Made by a program: the position numbers and the translations under genes
In this document: positions 17,274 to 25,990 of the stretch, piece by piece
Position numbering within the stretch: the first letter of the stretch is position 1
Layout of the letters: the number at the start of each line of letters is the position of its first letter
Notes under the pieces: model-generated
Databases searched by the model: none
Told to the model about the DNA's origin: nothing
Seen by the model: only the letters and a program-made list of their open reading frames with translations
NCBI GenBank assembly: GCA_947168045.1
Contig: CAMVKN010000011.1
Span: 1-64,000 of the forward strand
Source of the DNA: an uncultured Prevotellaceae bacterium
Lineage (GTDB): Bacteria > Bacteroidota > Bacteroidia > Bacteroidales > Bacteroidaceae
Reading direction: 5' to 3'
Length of the DNA stretch: 64,000 bases

Positions 17274-17281
17274 CAAAGGTA
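17274..17281 (-). promoter_or_regulatory. -7 element of the HU-like gene promoter
   Basis: The minus strand reads TACCTTTG, about 80 bases upstream of the HU-like ATG. It lies directly beside the hairpin at 17287-17334, so termination and initiation are packed together. Confidence 0.7.
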
Positions 17282-17286
17282 GCAAC

Positions 17287-17334
17287 GCAAAAGGCGCGTT
17301 GCAATCCGTTAACACGGATTTAACGCGCCTTTGC
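17287..17334 (-). terminator. nested palindromic terminator of the pectate lyase gene
   Basis: GCAAAAGGCGCGTT pairs with AACGCGCCTTTGC. Inside it ATCCGT pairs with ACGGAT around TAAC. On the minus strand it follows the stop at 17354 and ends in CCTTTTG. The inner palindrome could also be an operator for the HU-like promoter. Confidence 0.75.
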
Positions 17335-17353
17335 GGTTTTTAACCCTTCGCGG

Positions 17354-20143
17354 CTATCTGACTGCCACTTTCCTTGTGATGGTGACGCCCGACGGGTCGC
17401 TGACGGTGAAGAGCAGTGGAGCGCTGACACCGTTCAGGGCCACGACGGTGGCACCCCTGAACTGACGGTGGCCAACGATGCGCCCATCGGCGGTGGCCAC
17501 GGTGAGCGTGCAGGGACGATTGGCAGCAGCCCCCTGCCATGCCACGATGTAGAGACCGTCGTGCGTGCGTCTCACGGTGAGCTGGGCGTTGTCGACGACA
17601 GGCCCATCGACCGCGACAGGCTGGAGGGGCAACACGGTAGGCTCCTTTGGCATGGAGGCATCGGCCAGCAGGAAGTCGGTCTCGTATGCTCCCAGGTCGG
17701 GTGCTCCGCCGGCATACTCAATGGCAGGTATGACGATGCCAGCATCGGCATATTGTGATGCGTTGGCCTCGACCATCACCCCTGCATCGACATACTGCTT
17801 GCCGCTGGTCAGGCTGATGTGGGCATAGTCCACCTCAGGCAGCATGCCGTCGCTCTGTCGCCCACCGATGAGCTGCTCAGGCTTGTCCATGGCCGTGAAG
17901 CAGCCAGGTGCCGCCTTCCAGTCGTTAGCCTGTTCCTTAGAGGCCACGGTGACCTCCCACCGGCCCCATGTGCCGCGCTTGCCGCCGTCGCTCTCGCTCT
18001 TGTCAGTGGTCAGGCGGTCGTTGATGGCTATGCTATTTTGTATCTCGCAGATGCTGCCGCTGGCCAGGTCCTCATAGATGCGGTAGCTGTACGACTTGCC
18101 ACCGACGTCGGTCTGTCCGATGCCGGTGCAGTTGTTCATAATGATGTCGCCCGAGTTATGGTTCTGGTCAAAGCCCTTGTTCAGGTTACGCACCGCCATA
18201 CAGCGGTTCAGCACACAGTTCATGCGTCCCTGGTCGCTGCCCATCTTGAACCCGTTGCCATTGCCACTGGTGGCCGACCCGTTCATGATGCCATTCTCGT
18301 AGGCCAGACAATACTCCATGATGATGGTCTTGTTGTCTTCAAAGCCGCCGCTCTTCTTGAAGAAGACGTCGTAGCCGTCGTCGCTGTTGTGCCAGGCGCG
18401 GCATCCGAAGAGGTAGTTGCCGTCGCCGACGCTGATTTTCGGTGCAAAGCCGTCGGCATCGCCATCTTCCTCATCCTTGTTCTCATAGCTGTCGCAGTTG
18501 ATGACATAGTTGAACGATGCCAGGTTCTTCATCTGCAGCCCGGTGTCGCCATTGCGGTAGAAGTTACACTGCTCAATGATGTTGTCGTGGCCGTCCTGTG
18601 TGCGCGCCTTGATGTCGGCCGCCGACCCACCCGTGGGTTTGTTGCGCTCAATGAGCATGCCGTTGTCCGAGGCATTGGTGATGTCAATCTTGTAGAAGTG
18701 CCAGTAGGAGCTGGTCAGGCGCACGCCCTGGTACGGGTTGTCAGAGTGCTTATGATAGGGCATGCCTGAGAAGTCGAGCACGGCTCGGCCACCGTATGCG
18801 AACACCTGTATGGGCTTGTCGGCCGTGCCGTTGTGGTCGTCGATGTTGATGCGCTTGTCATAGACATAGGTGCCGGCCTTCATCCAGATGCGGTCGCCCG
18901 GGTCGGCCATGTCGATGGCCTTCTGCAGGTCGAAGAAGGGCTTCAGCTGTGAGCCGTCGGCGGTGCTGTCGTCGCCGTCGGGCGAGCACCAAATCTCGTC
19001 GCCAATAATCTCGTCGGGCCTCTCCTCCACCTGGTCGGTCCTGATGGCAATCGTCTCACCGCAGGCCATGCCTTTCTCCGTTCGCGCGTACGCACGTATA
19101 TAATAATAGGTATCGTCCTCGAGGGGCAGCGTGGCGCTGAACTTCACCTTCGGGTCGAGGGCAATGCGCGTCAAGGCAGGATGGTCCAGGTCGTCGGTCT
19201 GCTCGGTACCGTAGATGAAACCCACCTCCTGCAGGTCCAGTCCGCCGTCGTCGGTCACCACGCCATTGGCCCTGTATCGCGAGCCGCTCTTCACCACTGC
19301 TCCCGTCTGTACGACAGGCAGCGTGGCCTCAGCAGTGCCAAAGGTCTGCACGTCGCCGTAGGCATAGCCTGCAGCAGTGAGTGCGTAGGCCCGGTAGTAC
19401 ACGGTCTGGCTGGCCTTCAGCCCAGTCACCATGACCGACAGCTGCAGGGCTTGCGAATCTTCGGTCTCAGCACGGTTGTCAGCCAGCGTGGGCACGGTGT
19501 TGACGGTGCTCCACAGGAAGCCACTCTCCTGTATGGTCTGTCCGCCGGCGTCCACCACCTCGCCCTTCAGCACGGCGCTGTTCTTGGTGATGTCGGTAGC
19601 CTCGCCGGTGACCACCACGGCGGGTGTGCCGAAGGCATGGGCCGTAACGACAAGGTTGTCAATGTCGGCATCGCCACTGGTGTCGTTGGCTATCTTGACG
19701 CGGTTCACCTCATGATCGTTCACCGTCACGGTGAAGTCGTTGCCCGAGGCGGTGGCGGTGGCGGCAGTCCAGGTGGAGCCACCATCCTTCGAGGTGTAGA
19801 CAACCAGCTTGTCGCCCTTGCGGCCAGCATAGAACGTTATGGCCCTCACGCCATGGTCCAGTATGGGGGTGACGACATAAGAGCCATTCTTATACAGTCG
19901 CAGGTTCATCGTCGAGCCGTTCACATTGTATTTGCTGTTCGTTGACTGGAAGGCGTTCTTGTAGAGCCATTCGCCCTGTCCTTCCACCACGAAGGCCTGC
20001 TCCTCGGCGTTTCTTGTCTCAGGATACTGGGTAGCATCCTCGAAGTCCTGCACGAAGTACACGCCATCGGGGCCGACGGCCATTGTCTGCAATGACCACA
20101 GCCATGTTGCCAGTGCCAGCACAGGTAATAAGAGTTTGTTCAT
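17354..20143 (-). CDS. secreted PL9-like pectate lyase with FN3-like modules
   Basis: The product has 929 residues and a signal peptide (LLLPVLALATWLWSLQTMA). After an N-terminal beta-sandwich (residues about 30-165) come two FN3-like repeats near 170-270 and 275-380, each with the pattern GFLWST/GFIYGT and YYxRAYA. From about 385 a right-handed beta-helix follows. Blocks there are typical of family PL9: DADGFAPK with the calcium-site Asp residues, GCRAWHNSDDGYDVF, and GFDQNHNSGD. The C-terminal 80 residues form a small sandwich. Activity on homogalacturonan is inferred from the family. No carbohydrate-locus neighbours are present, so it appears to be a stand-alone unit. Confidence 0.82.
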   Translation of the reverse strand: MNKLLLPVLALATWLWSLQTMAVGPDGVYFVQDFEDATQYPETRNAEEQAFVVEGQGEWLYKNAFQSTNSKYNVNGSTMNLRLYKNGSYVVTPILDHGVRAITFYAGRKGDKLVVYTSKDGGSTWTAATATASGNDFTVTVNDHEVNRVKIANDTSGDADIDNLVVTAHAFGTPAVVVTGEATDITKNSAVLKGEVVDAGGQTIQESGFLWSTVNTVPTLADNRAETEDSQALQLSVMVTGLKASQTVYYRAYALTAAGYAYGDVQTFGTAEATLPVVQTGAVVKSGSRYRANGVVTDDGGLDLQEVGFIYGTEQTDDLDHPALTRIALDPKVKFSATLPLEDDTYYYIRAYARTEKGMACGETIAIRTDQVEERPDEIIGDEIWCSPDGDDSTADGSQLKPFFDLQKAIDMADPGDRIWMKAGTYVYDKRINIDDHNGTADKPIQVFAYGGRAVLDFSGMPYHKHSDNPYQGVRLTSSYWHFYKIDITNASDNGMLIERNKPTGGSAADIKARTQDGHDNIIEQCNFYRNGDTGLQMKNLASFNYVINCDSYENKDEEDGDADGFAPKISVGDGNYLFGCRAWHNSDDGYDVFFKKSGGFEDNKTIIMEYCLAYENGIMNGSATSGNGNGFKMGSDQGRMNCVLNRCMAVRNLNKGFDQNHNSGDIIMNNCTGIGQTDVGGKSYSYRIYEDLASGSICEIQNSIAINDRLTTDKSESDGGKRGTWGRWEVTVASKEQANDWKAAPGCFTAMDKPEQLIGGRQSDGMLPEVDYAHISLTSGKQYVDAGVMVEANASQYADAGIVIPAIEYAGGAPDLGAYETDFLLADASMPKEPTVLPLQPVAVDGPVVDNAQLTVRRTHDGLYIVAWQGAAANRPCTLTVATADGRIVGHRQFRGATVVALNGVSAPLLFTVSDPSGVTITRKVAVR

Positions 20144-20189
20144 GTTGCTTTAATAGTTAGTAAGGAAAGATAGTTTGTTGTGAAATGCA

Positions 20190-20224
20190 AACGAGGGTAC
20201 ACCGTCATACGGTGCACCCTCGTT
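20190..20224 (-). terminator. rpsT terminator hairpin
   Basis: AACGAGGGT-CACCGT-CAT-ACGGTG-ACCCTCGTT forms a long stem 20 bases after the rpsT stop on the minus strand. The 3' flank TTGCATTT is only moderately T-rich. Confidence 0.75.
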
Positions 20225-20243
20225 GTCCTGGTGCCGGGCGTAA

Positions 20244-20498
20244 TTAGCCCAGTTTGTTGATATGAACAGCCAGACCCGACTTCAGGTTGGCGGCCTTGTT
20301 CTTGTGGATGACGTTCGTCTTAGCGAGCTTGTCGAGCATCTTCTGCACCTTCGGGTAGAGTGCCACTGCCTCTTCCTTGTTGGTCATGGCGCGCAGCTTC
20401 CTCACTGCGTTGCGCATGGTCTTTGCATAATACTTGTTGTGAAGAGCCTTTTTCTTGTCCTGACGGATTCTCTTCAGTGATGACTTGTGGTTTGCCAT
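20244..20498 (-). CDS. rpsT: 30S ribosomal protein S20
   Basis: The protein has 84 residues, full length and Lys/Arg-rich, and binds 16S rRNA at the bottom of the 30S body. It opens [17 protein letters not shown] and contains [13 protein letters not shown], typical of S20. The 5' flank (20499-20667) has no clear promoter but several GC stems, for example TGCGC..GCGCA near 20632-20650. It is probably co-transcribed with the tRNA-Glu gene upstream. Confidence 0.97.
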   Translation of the reverse strand: MANHKSSLKRIRQDKKKALHNKYYAKTMRNAVRKLRAMTNKEEAVALYPKVQKMLDKLAKTNVIHKNKAANLKSGLAVHINKLG

Positions 20499-20667
20499 TT
20501 TTTTAATTGTTTAATTATTACATTTTTACATTTTTCGTCACAGCCTATGGGTCTTGTGTCTTGGCTGACTGCCCTGGGCAAGCTCCTTGCAGAGCTCTCC
20601 GCCACCACTTCCCTGCCTTCCGGCTACCGGTAGCGCATCACTGCGCAGATGACGAATATAACGGTTG

Positions 20668-20739
20668 TAGTCCCTAGGAGAGTCGAACTCCTCTTTAGAG
20701 AATGAAAATCTCTCGTCCTAACCGATAGACGAAGGGACC
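20668..20739 (-). tRNA. tRNA-Glu (anticodon TTC)
   Basis: The minus strand folds into a 72-base cloverleaf. The acceptor stem is GGTCCCT/AGGGACT with discriminator A, and the D arm is CGTCTATCGGTTAGGACG. The anticodon stem GAGAT-TTTCATT-CTCT gives anticodon TTC, and the T arm is GGAGTTCGACTCTCC. CCA is not encoded. A -7 element lies 11 bases upstream. Confidence 0.96.
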
Positions 20740-20749
20740 AAAGCGGGTG

Positions 20750-20757
20750 CAAAATTA
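20750..20757 (-). promoter_or_regulatory. tRNA-Glu (and probably rpsT) promoter -7
   Basis: The minus strand reads TAATTTTG directly upstream of the tRNA. Confidence 0.7.
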
Positions 20758-20820
20758 CTGCTTTTTTCTTAACCTGCCAAATTTTTCGGTAAAAAATATG
20801 TGTTTTTCAATAAAATATGG

Positions 20821-20828
20821 TACTTTTG
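20821..20828 (+). promoter_or_regulatory. DUF4923 gene promoter -7
   Basis: TACTTTTG matches TAnnTTTG, with a TTTTC box about 14-18 bases upstream and the ATG 37 bases downstream. It is divergent from the tRNA-Glu promoter. Confidence 0.65.
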
Positions 20829-20864
20829 CAGCAGATTTTTTGTCTAACATAATAAAATTGAACA

Positions 20865-21551
20865 ATGAAAAAGACATTTCTTTTTGGCTCGCTGGCACTG
20901 TCGGCCCTGATGGTGACAGGCTGTGGCACGCAGAACAGCGCACTGACGCAGATTGGCACCCAGGTGCTGACCGATGTGCTCATGGGTACCAACACAGCAG
21001 GCACGGGGACCGGGACTGGCACTGCCACGGCCACCGACGGTGGCGTGCTGGGCAACATCCTCGGCAGCGTGCTGGGTGTCAACACACGCCCCACGAAGCA
21101 GCAGATTATTGGCTCGTGGACCTACTCACAGCCAGGGTGCGCCTTCACCAGCGACAAGCTGCTGGCCCAGGCCGGTGGCGAGGTGGTGGCCGCACAAATC
21201 AAGCAGAAGGTGGCTCCCACCTATCAGACGCTGGGTGTGAACAGTGGCAGCACAAGCATGACGCTGAAGGAGGACGGCACCTTTGCCGCCAAGTTTGCCG
21301 ACACACCGTTCAACGGCAACTACACGTATGACGAAGCATCGTCGAAAATCACCCTGAAGGGCATGCTCATCACCCTCAACGGCTATGTCAAGCGCAACAG
21401 CGACGGCATCGCACTGCTGTTTGAGTCGAGCAAGCTGCTGCAGCTGCTCCAGACGATGTCAGCCTTGAGTGGCAACACGTCGGTACAGGCGGTGGGTGAA
21501 ATCTCGAAGAGCTACGATGGCCTGCGCCTTGGCTTCGACTTCAGGAAATGA
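20865..21551 (+). CDS. DUF4923 family lipoprotein
   Basis: The protein of 228 residues begins MKKTFLFGSLALSALMVTGC with a lipobox Cys at residue 20, so it is lipid-anchored. A Gly/Thr-rich linker (residues 40-65, GTGTGTGTATATDGG) precedes a lipocalin-sized domain with IGSWTYSQPGCAFTSDKLL and a TLKEDGTFAAKF strand, the DUF4923 pattern. Function is unknown. It is a single-gene unit between divergent and convergent neighbours. Confidence 0.82.
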   Translation: MKKTFLFGSLALSALMVTGCGTQNSALTQIGTQVLTDVLMGTNTAGTGTGTGTATATDGGVLGNILGSVLGVNTRPTKQQIIGSWTYSQPGCAFTSDKLLAQAGGEVVAAQIKQKVAPTYQTLGVNSGSTSMTLKEDGTFAAKFADTPFNGNYTYDEASSKITLKGMLITLNGYVKRNSDGIALLFESSKLLQLLQTMSALSGNTSVQAVGEISKSYDGLRLGFDFRK

Positions 21552-21577
21552 GAGGTGTGAGGTGAGAAACAAAAAAA

Positions 21578-21595
21578 GGGTCACCGCTGTGACCC
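21578..21595. terminator. bidirectional terminator
   Basis: GGGTCAC-CGCT-GTGACCC forms a perfect 7-bp stem. The minus strand then has seven T and ends the O-methyltransferase transcript; on the plus strand the 3' side is weaker (AACCTTTGTT). Confidence 0.85.
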
Positions 21596-21717
21596 AACCT
21601 TTGTTAACCTTAAATCTAATACTATGAAAAACACGTTGCAAAGGTAGTGTGTTTTTGTCACTTTTTGCAAACGCGGAAGGCTGAAATGCTTTCAAACCTC
21701 TTAATTATTGACATAAA

Positions 21718-22371
21718 TCAATACGGATTCGCACTTTTCTCCTGCTTTTTCTTCACAATTGTAAGCCCGTCGCGTAAAGGGAGTATAACTTTCTCTACGC
21801 GCTCGTCGCCGACGAGGTGGTCGTTGAAACGCCTGATGCCCACGGTCTGATGGTCACGGTCATAGGCAGCATCTACGACATGACCGTCCCAGAGGGTGTT
21901 GTCGGCCAGGATGAAGCCCCCAGGCCGCACCACTCTGAGCGCCATCTCGTAGGCCTCCACATAGGTGCGCTTGTCGCCATCAAGAAAAGCTAAGTCGAAG
22001 GTGATGCCGAGTGCCGGCGCCTCAGCGATGGCATCGCCGATGATGAAACGCACGCGGTGGCCATAGGGTGAGCCTTCAATCCACTTCCGTGTAAAGTCTT
22101 CCAGCTCGTCGTTCACCTCAAAGGTGACCACACGACAATCGTCGTCAGCCAAGCCCTCGGCCATGCACAGCGCGCTGTAGCCGCTGAAGGTGCCCACCTC
22201 AAGGACCTGGCGTGGACGAATCATTTGCACCAACATCTTCAGTAGTCGCCCCTGCAGGTGTCCGCTGACCATGCGCCCGTTGAGCAGCTGGAGGTTGGAC
22301 GCCCGCCACAGCCTGTAGAGATAGTCAGGCTCAGGGTCGACATGACTGAGGATGTAGTCGTCTATCTGCAT
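21718..22371 (-). CDS. class I SAM-dependent O-methyltransferase
   Basis: The protein of 217 residues belongs to the catechol/caffeoyl-CoA O-methyltransferase family. The SAM-binding motif VLEVGTFSGYSALCMAEGL lies near residues 56-74. The metal-site motifs FLDGDKRTYVEAYEMAL and ILADNTLWDG are intact. The substrate is unknown. It overlaps the end of aroQ by ten bases, so the two are translationally linked. Confidence 0.88.
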   Translation of the reverse strand: MQIDDYILSHVDPEPDYLYRLWRASNLQLLNGRMVSGHLQGRLLKMLVQMIRPRQVLEVGTFSGYSALCMAEGLADDDCRVVTFEVNDELEDFTRKWIEGSPYGHRVRFIIGDAIAEAPALGITFDLAFLDGDKRTYVEAYEMALRVVRPGGFILADNTLWDGHVVDAAYDRDHQTVGIRRFNDHLVGDERVEKVILPLRDGLTIVKKKQEKSANPY

Positions 22372-22778
22372 AGCGCCTCAATGGCCAGGCGATAGGAGTC
22401 AAGGCCGAAGCCACAGATGACGCCGCGGCAGGCGCTGCTTATCATGCTGTGGTGGCGGAACTCCTCACGCTGATGGACGTTGGAGATATGCACTTCGATG
22501 ACGGGAGCCTTCAACGAGCGGATGCAGTCGTGCAGGGCGACGCTGGTGTGGGTATAGGCACCGGCGTTCAGCACAATGCCGTCGCACGAGAAGCCCTCCT
22601 GCTGCAACTTGTCGATGAGCACGCCCTCAATGTTGCTCTGGAAGTAGTCTATCTGCACATCAGGATAGCGTTGGCGCAGCTGTGGCAGGTAGTCGTCGAA
22701 GGACGTCTGCCCGTAGATGCCGGGTTCGCGGCGGCCTAACAGATTAAGGTTAGGTCCGTTGACAATGAGTATCTTCAT
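22362..22778 (-). CDS. aroQ: type II 3-dehydroquinate dehydratase
   Basis: The enzyme of 138 residues carries out the third step of the shikimate pathway. Typical motifs: NGPNLNLLGRREPGIYG at residues 7-23 with the catalytic Tyr, LNAGAYTHTSVALHDC near 90, and EVHISNVHQREEFRHHS near 115 with the catalytic His and substrate-binding residues. The start overlaps the stop of the lipoprotein gene upstream by four bases. Confidence 0.96.
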   Translation of the reverse strand: MKILIVNGPNLNLLGRREPGIYGQTSFDDYLPQLRQRYPDVQIDYFQSNIEGVLIDKLQQEGFSCDGIVLNAGAYTHTSVALHDCIRSLKAPVIEVHISNVHQREEFRHHSMISSACRGVICGFGLDSYRLAIEALCR

Positions 22779-23230
22779 TGAATCTTCTTATAAGTGACGT
22801 CCATCGTCAGGCTGTAATCGCCCTCGGCTTCTGAAAAGTGCACAACCAGAGTGGTCTCGTCAAGCGACACGATGGTGTAATTCTCTCTCTCACCTAAGCC
22901 TATCAAGTGCAGTTTGCCGCCGTTGACACTGTATATTACTTCGGCGTACTTTTCCCAAGCGTTATTTTCAAACTCATAGCCAACGAAGGTTCCATTGCTT
23001 TTGAACTCCCAACGGGTGAAATCAGCCACATCCACTCTATCAAACTCTGTAGGATTTTCCCGTGGTGACACGTCGAAGGACTCTGTTTTGCCGTATTCGG
23101 TGAGGACGCCCTTAACGTTGGTCATTTCCCACATGCCGACGAGACTTTTCATGTCTTTGATATCCTCTTCGCTACAAGCTGCCAGGCCCATGAAGAGGGG
23201 GAGCAGCAACAAATACCATATTTTTTTCAT
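22775..23230 (-). CDS. lipocalin-like lipoprotein, hypothetical
   Basis: The protein has 151 residues. MKKIWYLLLLPLFMGLAAC gives a lipobox Cys at residue 19. A single small beta-rich domain follows (LVGMWEMTNVKG, RWEFKSNGTFVGYEF, TTLVVHFSEAEG), resembling the lipocalin-like domains of Bacteroidales lipoproteins. No specific function is recognisable. It is 12 bases from murI upstream and overlaps aroQ downstream, so it is inside a longer transcript. Confidence 0.72.
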   Translation of the reverse strand: MKKIWYLLLLPLFMGLAACSEEDIKDMKSLVGMWEMTNVKGVLTEYGKTESFDVSPRENPTEFDRVDVADFTRWEFKSNGTFVGYEFENNAWEKYAEVIYSVNGGKLHLIGLGERENYTIVSLDETTLVVHFSEAEGDYSLTMDVTYKKIQ

Positions 23231-23242
23231 GTTGTTAAGTAT

Positions 23243-24091
23243 TTAATGGTTAAAGGTATAATTGTCGTTTTCTCTAAGGTCGATGTGCGCTGCGCTGACC
23301 GTCTCGTTCAGGAAGCGTTGTGCCAGCTGGGCAAAGCGCTCGGGGTTCTCGCTGGTGAGGTAGCGCGTCTGTCCGCCCTTCGAGCAGCGCTGTTCCATCT
23401 CAGGATGGCGCTGCAGATAGTCGGCGAGCGACCGTGCCACATAGCCGCCCTGTGCGATGACCTGCACCTGCTGCGGCATGTAGTGCATAATCTTCGGCAT
23501 GAGCAGCGGATAATGTGTGCAGCCCAGTATGGCAGCATCGATGAGGGGGTCGGCCTCCATCATCTGTCCGATGTATTTCTGCACGAAATAGTCGGCGCCC
23601 GGCGATGTTGCCTCGTTATACTCCACCAGGGGCACCCAGAACGGACAAGCCACACCCGTGACGCTGATGTCAGGATGCAGCTTGGCTATCTCCATCTCGT
23701 AGCTTTGGCTTCGCACCGTTCCCTCTGTGGCCATGATGGCAATGTGGCGTGTGCTTGTGATGCTTCCAATGGCCTCCGCCGTGGGCCTGATGATGCCCAG
23801 GACACGCCGCTGTGGGTCCCACTGCGGCAGGTCGCGCTGCTGAATGGTGCGCAGTGCCTTGGCCGAGGCAGTGTTACAGGCCAGCACTACCAGGTGACAG
23901 CCCATGTGGAAGAGCTGTGCCACAGCCTGACGCGTAAACTCGTAGACCACGCCGAAAGAGCGTGGTCCGTACGGAGCCCGGGCATTGTCGCCCAGGTAGA
24001 GGTAGTCGTATTGCGGCAGTTGTCGTCGTATGGCATCGAGGATGGTCAGTCCTCCATAGCCACTATCGAAGACACCAATAGGAGCTTTCAT
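23243..24091 (-). CDS. murI: glutamate racemase
   Basis: The enzyme of 282 residues makes D-glutamate for peptidoglycan. Both catalytic cysteines are in place: VVLACNTASAKAL near residue 75 and AILGCTHYPLLMPK near 190. The N-terminal IGVFDSGYGGLTILDAI is the family signature. It ends an envelope-biogenesis run (uppS, bamA, three ompH, murI). Confidence 0.96.
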   Translation of the reverse strand: MKAPIGVFDSGYGGLTILDAIRRQLPQYDYLYLGDNARAPYGPRSFGVVYEFTRQAVAQLFHMGCHLVVLACNTASAKALRTIQQRDLPQWDPQRRVLGIIRPTAEAIGSITSTRHIAIMATEGTVRSQSYEMEIAKLHPDISVTGVACPFWVPLVEYNEATSPGADYFVQKYIGQMMEADPLIDAAILGCTHYPLLMPKIMHYMPQQVQVIAQGGYVARSLADYLQRHPEMEQRCSKGGQTRYLTSENPERFAQLAQRFLNETVSAAHIDLRENDNYTFNH

Positions 24092-24103
24092 AATGCTTAA
24101 TGC

Positions 24104-24673
24104 TTAACGCATCGTTCTTAGTTGGAGCATGACGGCTTCGGTGATGTCGATGGAGAGGGCCGGCTCGATGAAGGGGCAGGCGTTGGCGTCGGTGTTCACC
24201 ACCAATGCCAGGCGCTGCTGGCGAGCCACGGTGGCTATAGCCTCGTTGAGTTGCTGGCGCAGCGGTGCGTATGCCTCAGTGCGCGCCTGCTCCAGCTCCT
24301 TGCGGCTCTGCTCCTTGAACTCGACGTTGCGCTGCATCAGCTGCTCCAGCTCCGTCTGTCGTTTCAGCAGGATGGTACGCGGGAAGTCCTTGCGCCCTTC
24401 GAGGAAGTCCTCGTATTTCTGGTTGAACTCGCTTTCCACCCGCTTCAGCTCGGCCTCATACTGCGTGGTCAGCTCCTCCATCTGTCTCTCCGCGATGGCG
24501 CGCTGGGGCATGGCGGCCAGCAGACTGTCGTAGCTAAGGTAACCGAAGAGCGGCTGTGGCTTTACGACTGAGGCCTGGACGGTGGAGTCGGCCGGTACAG
24601 CGATACCGACCGTCTGGGCCAGACCACTCAGTATGCCTGCCACCGACGCAATGATAACAAACAGTAGTCTCAT
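24104..24673 (-). CDS. OmpH/Skp-family periplasmic chaperone, paralogue 3
   Basis: I start at the ATG at 24673, which gives the signal peptide MRLLFVIIASVAGILSGLAQ. A Skp-like long coiled-coil region follows (AIAERQMEELTTQYEAELK through KEQSRKELEQARTEAY). Skp-type chaperones hold unfolded outer-membrane proteins for BamA. It is the third of three adjacent paralogues downstream of bamA. It is more divergent than the other two: an extra 15 residues precede the FGYLSYDSLLAAMP entry motif. Confidence 0.85.
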   Translation of the reverse strand: MRLLFVIIASVAGILSGLAQTVGIAVPADSTVQASVVKPQPLFGYLSYDSLLAAMPQRAIAERQMEELTTQYEAELKRVESEFNQKYEDFLEGRKDFPRTILLKRQTELEQLMQRNVEFKEQSRKELEQARTEAYAPLRQQLNEAIATVARQQRLALVVNTDANACPFIEPALSIDITEAVMLQLRTMR

Positions 24674-24690
24674 AAAGCTACATCTATAAT

Positions 24691-24723
24691 CAAATCTCAA
24701 ACCTCAAATCTCAAATCTCAAAT
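24691..24723. repeat. CTCAAAT tandem repeat
   Basis: Several copies of CTCAAATCT / CTCAAACCT lie between two ompH paralogues. The same family is found in frame inside fkp at about 60693-60765. Confidence 0.85.
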
Positions 24724-25227
24724 CTACTTGATTCCCAGCTTAGCCTTGACCTGAGCGGTGACATCAGTTGAGAGCGTGGTGCTGATATAAGGTATGCCTG
24801 AGCCCATGTCCATGATGTAGACATAGCCGCCCTCCTGTCCAATCACCTTGATGGCATCGCGCACCTTCACCGTGATGGCCTGCAGCTTCTCCGACTGTGC
24901 CTTGTTCAGTGCCTGCTGGTTGTCCTGATAGGTCTGCTGGATGCGCTGGTAGAGGTCCTGCAGCTCCTGATTGCGGCGCTGCTTGATGTTCTCGGGCAGC
25001 GTTGCCTCCTCTTTCTCAAACTGCTCGGCCTTCTTCTGCAGCTCCTCCTGCATCTGCTTCAGCTCAGTCTCATACTGCTGGCTGAGTTTCTCCAGCTCTG
25101 CATTGGCGGTAGTAAACTCAGGCATGGCCTGAATGATTTCCTGACTGTTGACGTGCCCGAACTTCTGGGCGTTAGCGGTGGTGAAGCCGCAGACAGCGCA
25201 CAGGGCGCAAATGATAAATTTCTTCAT
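24724..25227 (-). CDS. OmpH/Skp-family periplasmic chaperone, paralogue 2
   Basis: The protein of 167 residues has signal peptide MKKFIICALCAVCGFTTANA. The chain enters with KFGHVNSQEIIQAMPEF, the typical OmpH opening. A charged coiled coil follows (LEKLSQQYETELKQMQEEL), then the C-terminal beta segment YVYIMDMGSGIPYIS. It has the length expected of Skp. It probably escorts outer-membrane proteins to the BamA encoded upstream. Confidence 0.92.
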   Translation of the reverse strand: MKKFIICALCAVCGFTTANAQKFGHVNSQEIIQAMPEFTTANAELEKLSQQYETELKQMQEELQKKAEQFEKEEATLPENIKQRRNQELQDLYQRIQQTYQDNQQALNKAQSEKLQAITVKVRDAIKVIGQEGGYVYIMDMGSGIPYISTTLSTDVTAQVKAKLGIK

Positions 25228-25260
25228 TTTTCTTGTTATTGATTGTCGTTATTAAGTTTT

Positions 25261-25351
25261 TTCGTTATTACGTTATCACGTTATCACGTTATTACGTTAT
25301 CACGAGGTTTTGTTATCACGAGGTTTTGCTATCCGGCGGCAAACCGCCGGA
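25261..25351. repeat. CGTTATCACG tandem repeat plus GC hairpin
   Basis: CGTTAT(T/C)ACG units repeat five times at 25261-25305, then TTATCACGAGGTTTTG occurs twice. CCGGCGG-CAAA-CCGCCGG (25333-25350) forms a hairpin just after the stop of the upstream ompH gene, possibly an attenuating terminator. No gene is present in this gap. Confidence 0.8.
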
Positions 25352-25359
25352 CACAGTGG

Positions 25360-25920
25360 CTAATTAGAATAGCCGAGCTTGCGCAGCACCTCGTCGCTGA
25401 TGTCAATCTTTGGTGAGCCGAAGATGATGCCGGTGTCGCTGGCACGGTCGAGAATCAGCTGATAGCCACGCAGCTCGCTGACATCCTTGACGGCGTTGTA
25501 GATTTCCTCCTGGATGGGGTTCATCAGTGCCGTGCGCTTCTTGAAGAGCTCGCCCTCGGGACCGAAGTACTGGCGCTTCAGCTCGGCGGCCTGCTTCTCC
25601 TTCTCCATGATGGCATCCTGGCGAGCCTTCTTCTGCTCAGCCGAGAGGAACACCACCTCGTTCTGGTAGTTCTTATACATGGTCTGCGCCTCGGTAGTGA
25701 GAGCGTCGACCTCAGCCTGCCACTTCTTCGACACCTGGCTGAGCTGCTCGTTGGCCCGCTCATAGGCCGGGATGTTCTTCAACACGTAGTCCATGTCGAT
25801 AAGTGCGAACTTCTGTGCCCTTGCAGGGCTGAATGACAAATGACACATGATAAATGACAAAGCCATTACCATCATCATTCTGTTATTCATCAAGCTGTTA
25901 ATCATTTTTCTCATATTCAT
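25360..25920 (-). CDS. OmpH/Skp-family periplasmic chaperone, paralogue 1
   Basis: The protein has 186 residues and the OmpH entry FALIDMDYVLKNIPAY, a coiled coil (QLSQVSKKWQAEVDALTTEA) and a C-terminal LILDRASDTGIIFGSP. Its signal peptide is odd: the core LSFIMCHLSFSPARAQ is encoded by a TTTATCATTTGTCATT-type simple repeat (about 25829-25862). The same repeat forms the signal peptide of the DUF6089 gene and occurs as non-coding tracts nearby. The true start could be any of several Met codons (for example residues 3, 6, 11 or 15). Confidence 0.88.
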   Translation of the reverse strand: MNMRKMINSLMNNRMMMVMALSFIMCHLSFSPARAQKFALIDMDYVLKNIPAYERANEQLSQVSKKWQAEVDALTTEAQTMYKNYQNEVVFLSAEQKKARQDAIMEKEKQAAELKRQYFGPEGELFKKRTALMNPIQEEIYNAVKDVSELRGYQLILDRASDTGIIFGSPKIDISDEVLRKLGYSN

Positions 25921-25944
25921 GGTTTACGCCGTCCTTTTCGGCTC

Positions 25945-25976
25945 ATTTATCATTTATCATTTATCATTTATCATTT
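25945..25976. repeat. TTTATCA tandem repeat
   Basis: CATTTATCATTTATCATTTATCATTTAG lies between bamA and the first ompH gene. It belongs to the same family as 30490-30512 and the repeat-encoded signal peptides. Confidence 0.9.
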
Positions 25977-25990
25977 AGGCCGCAGGCCGC

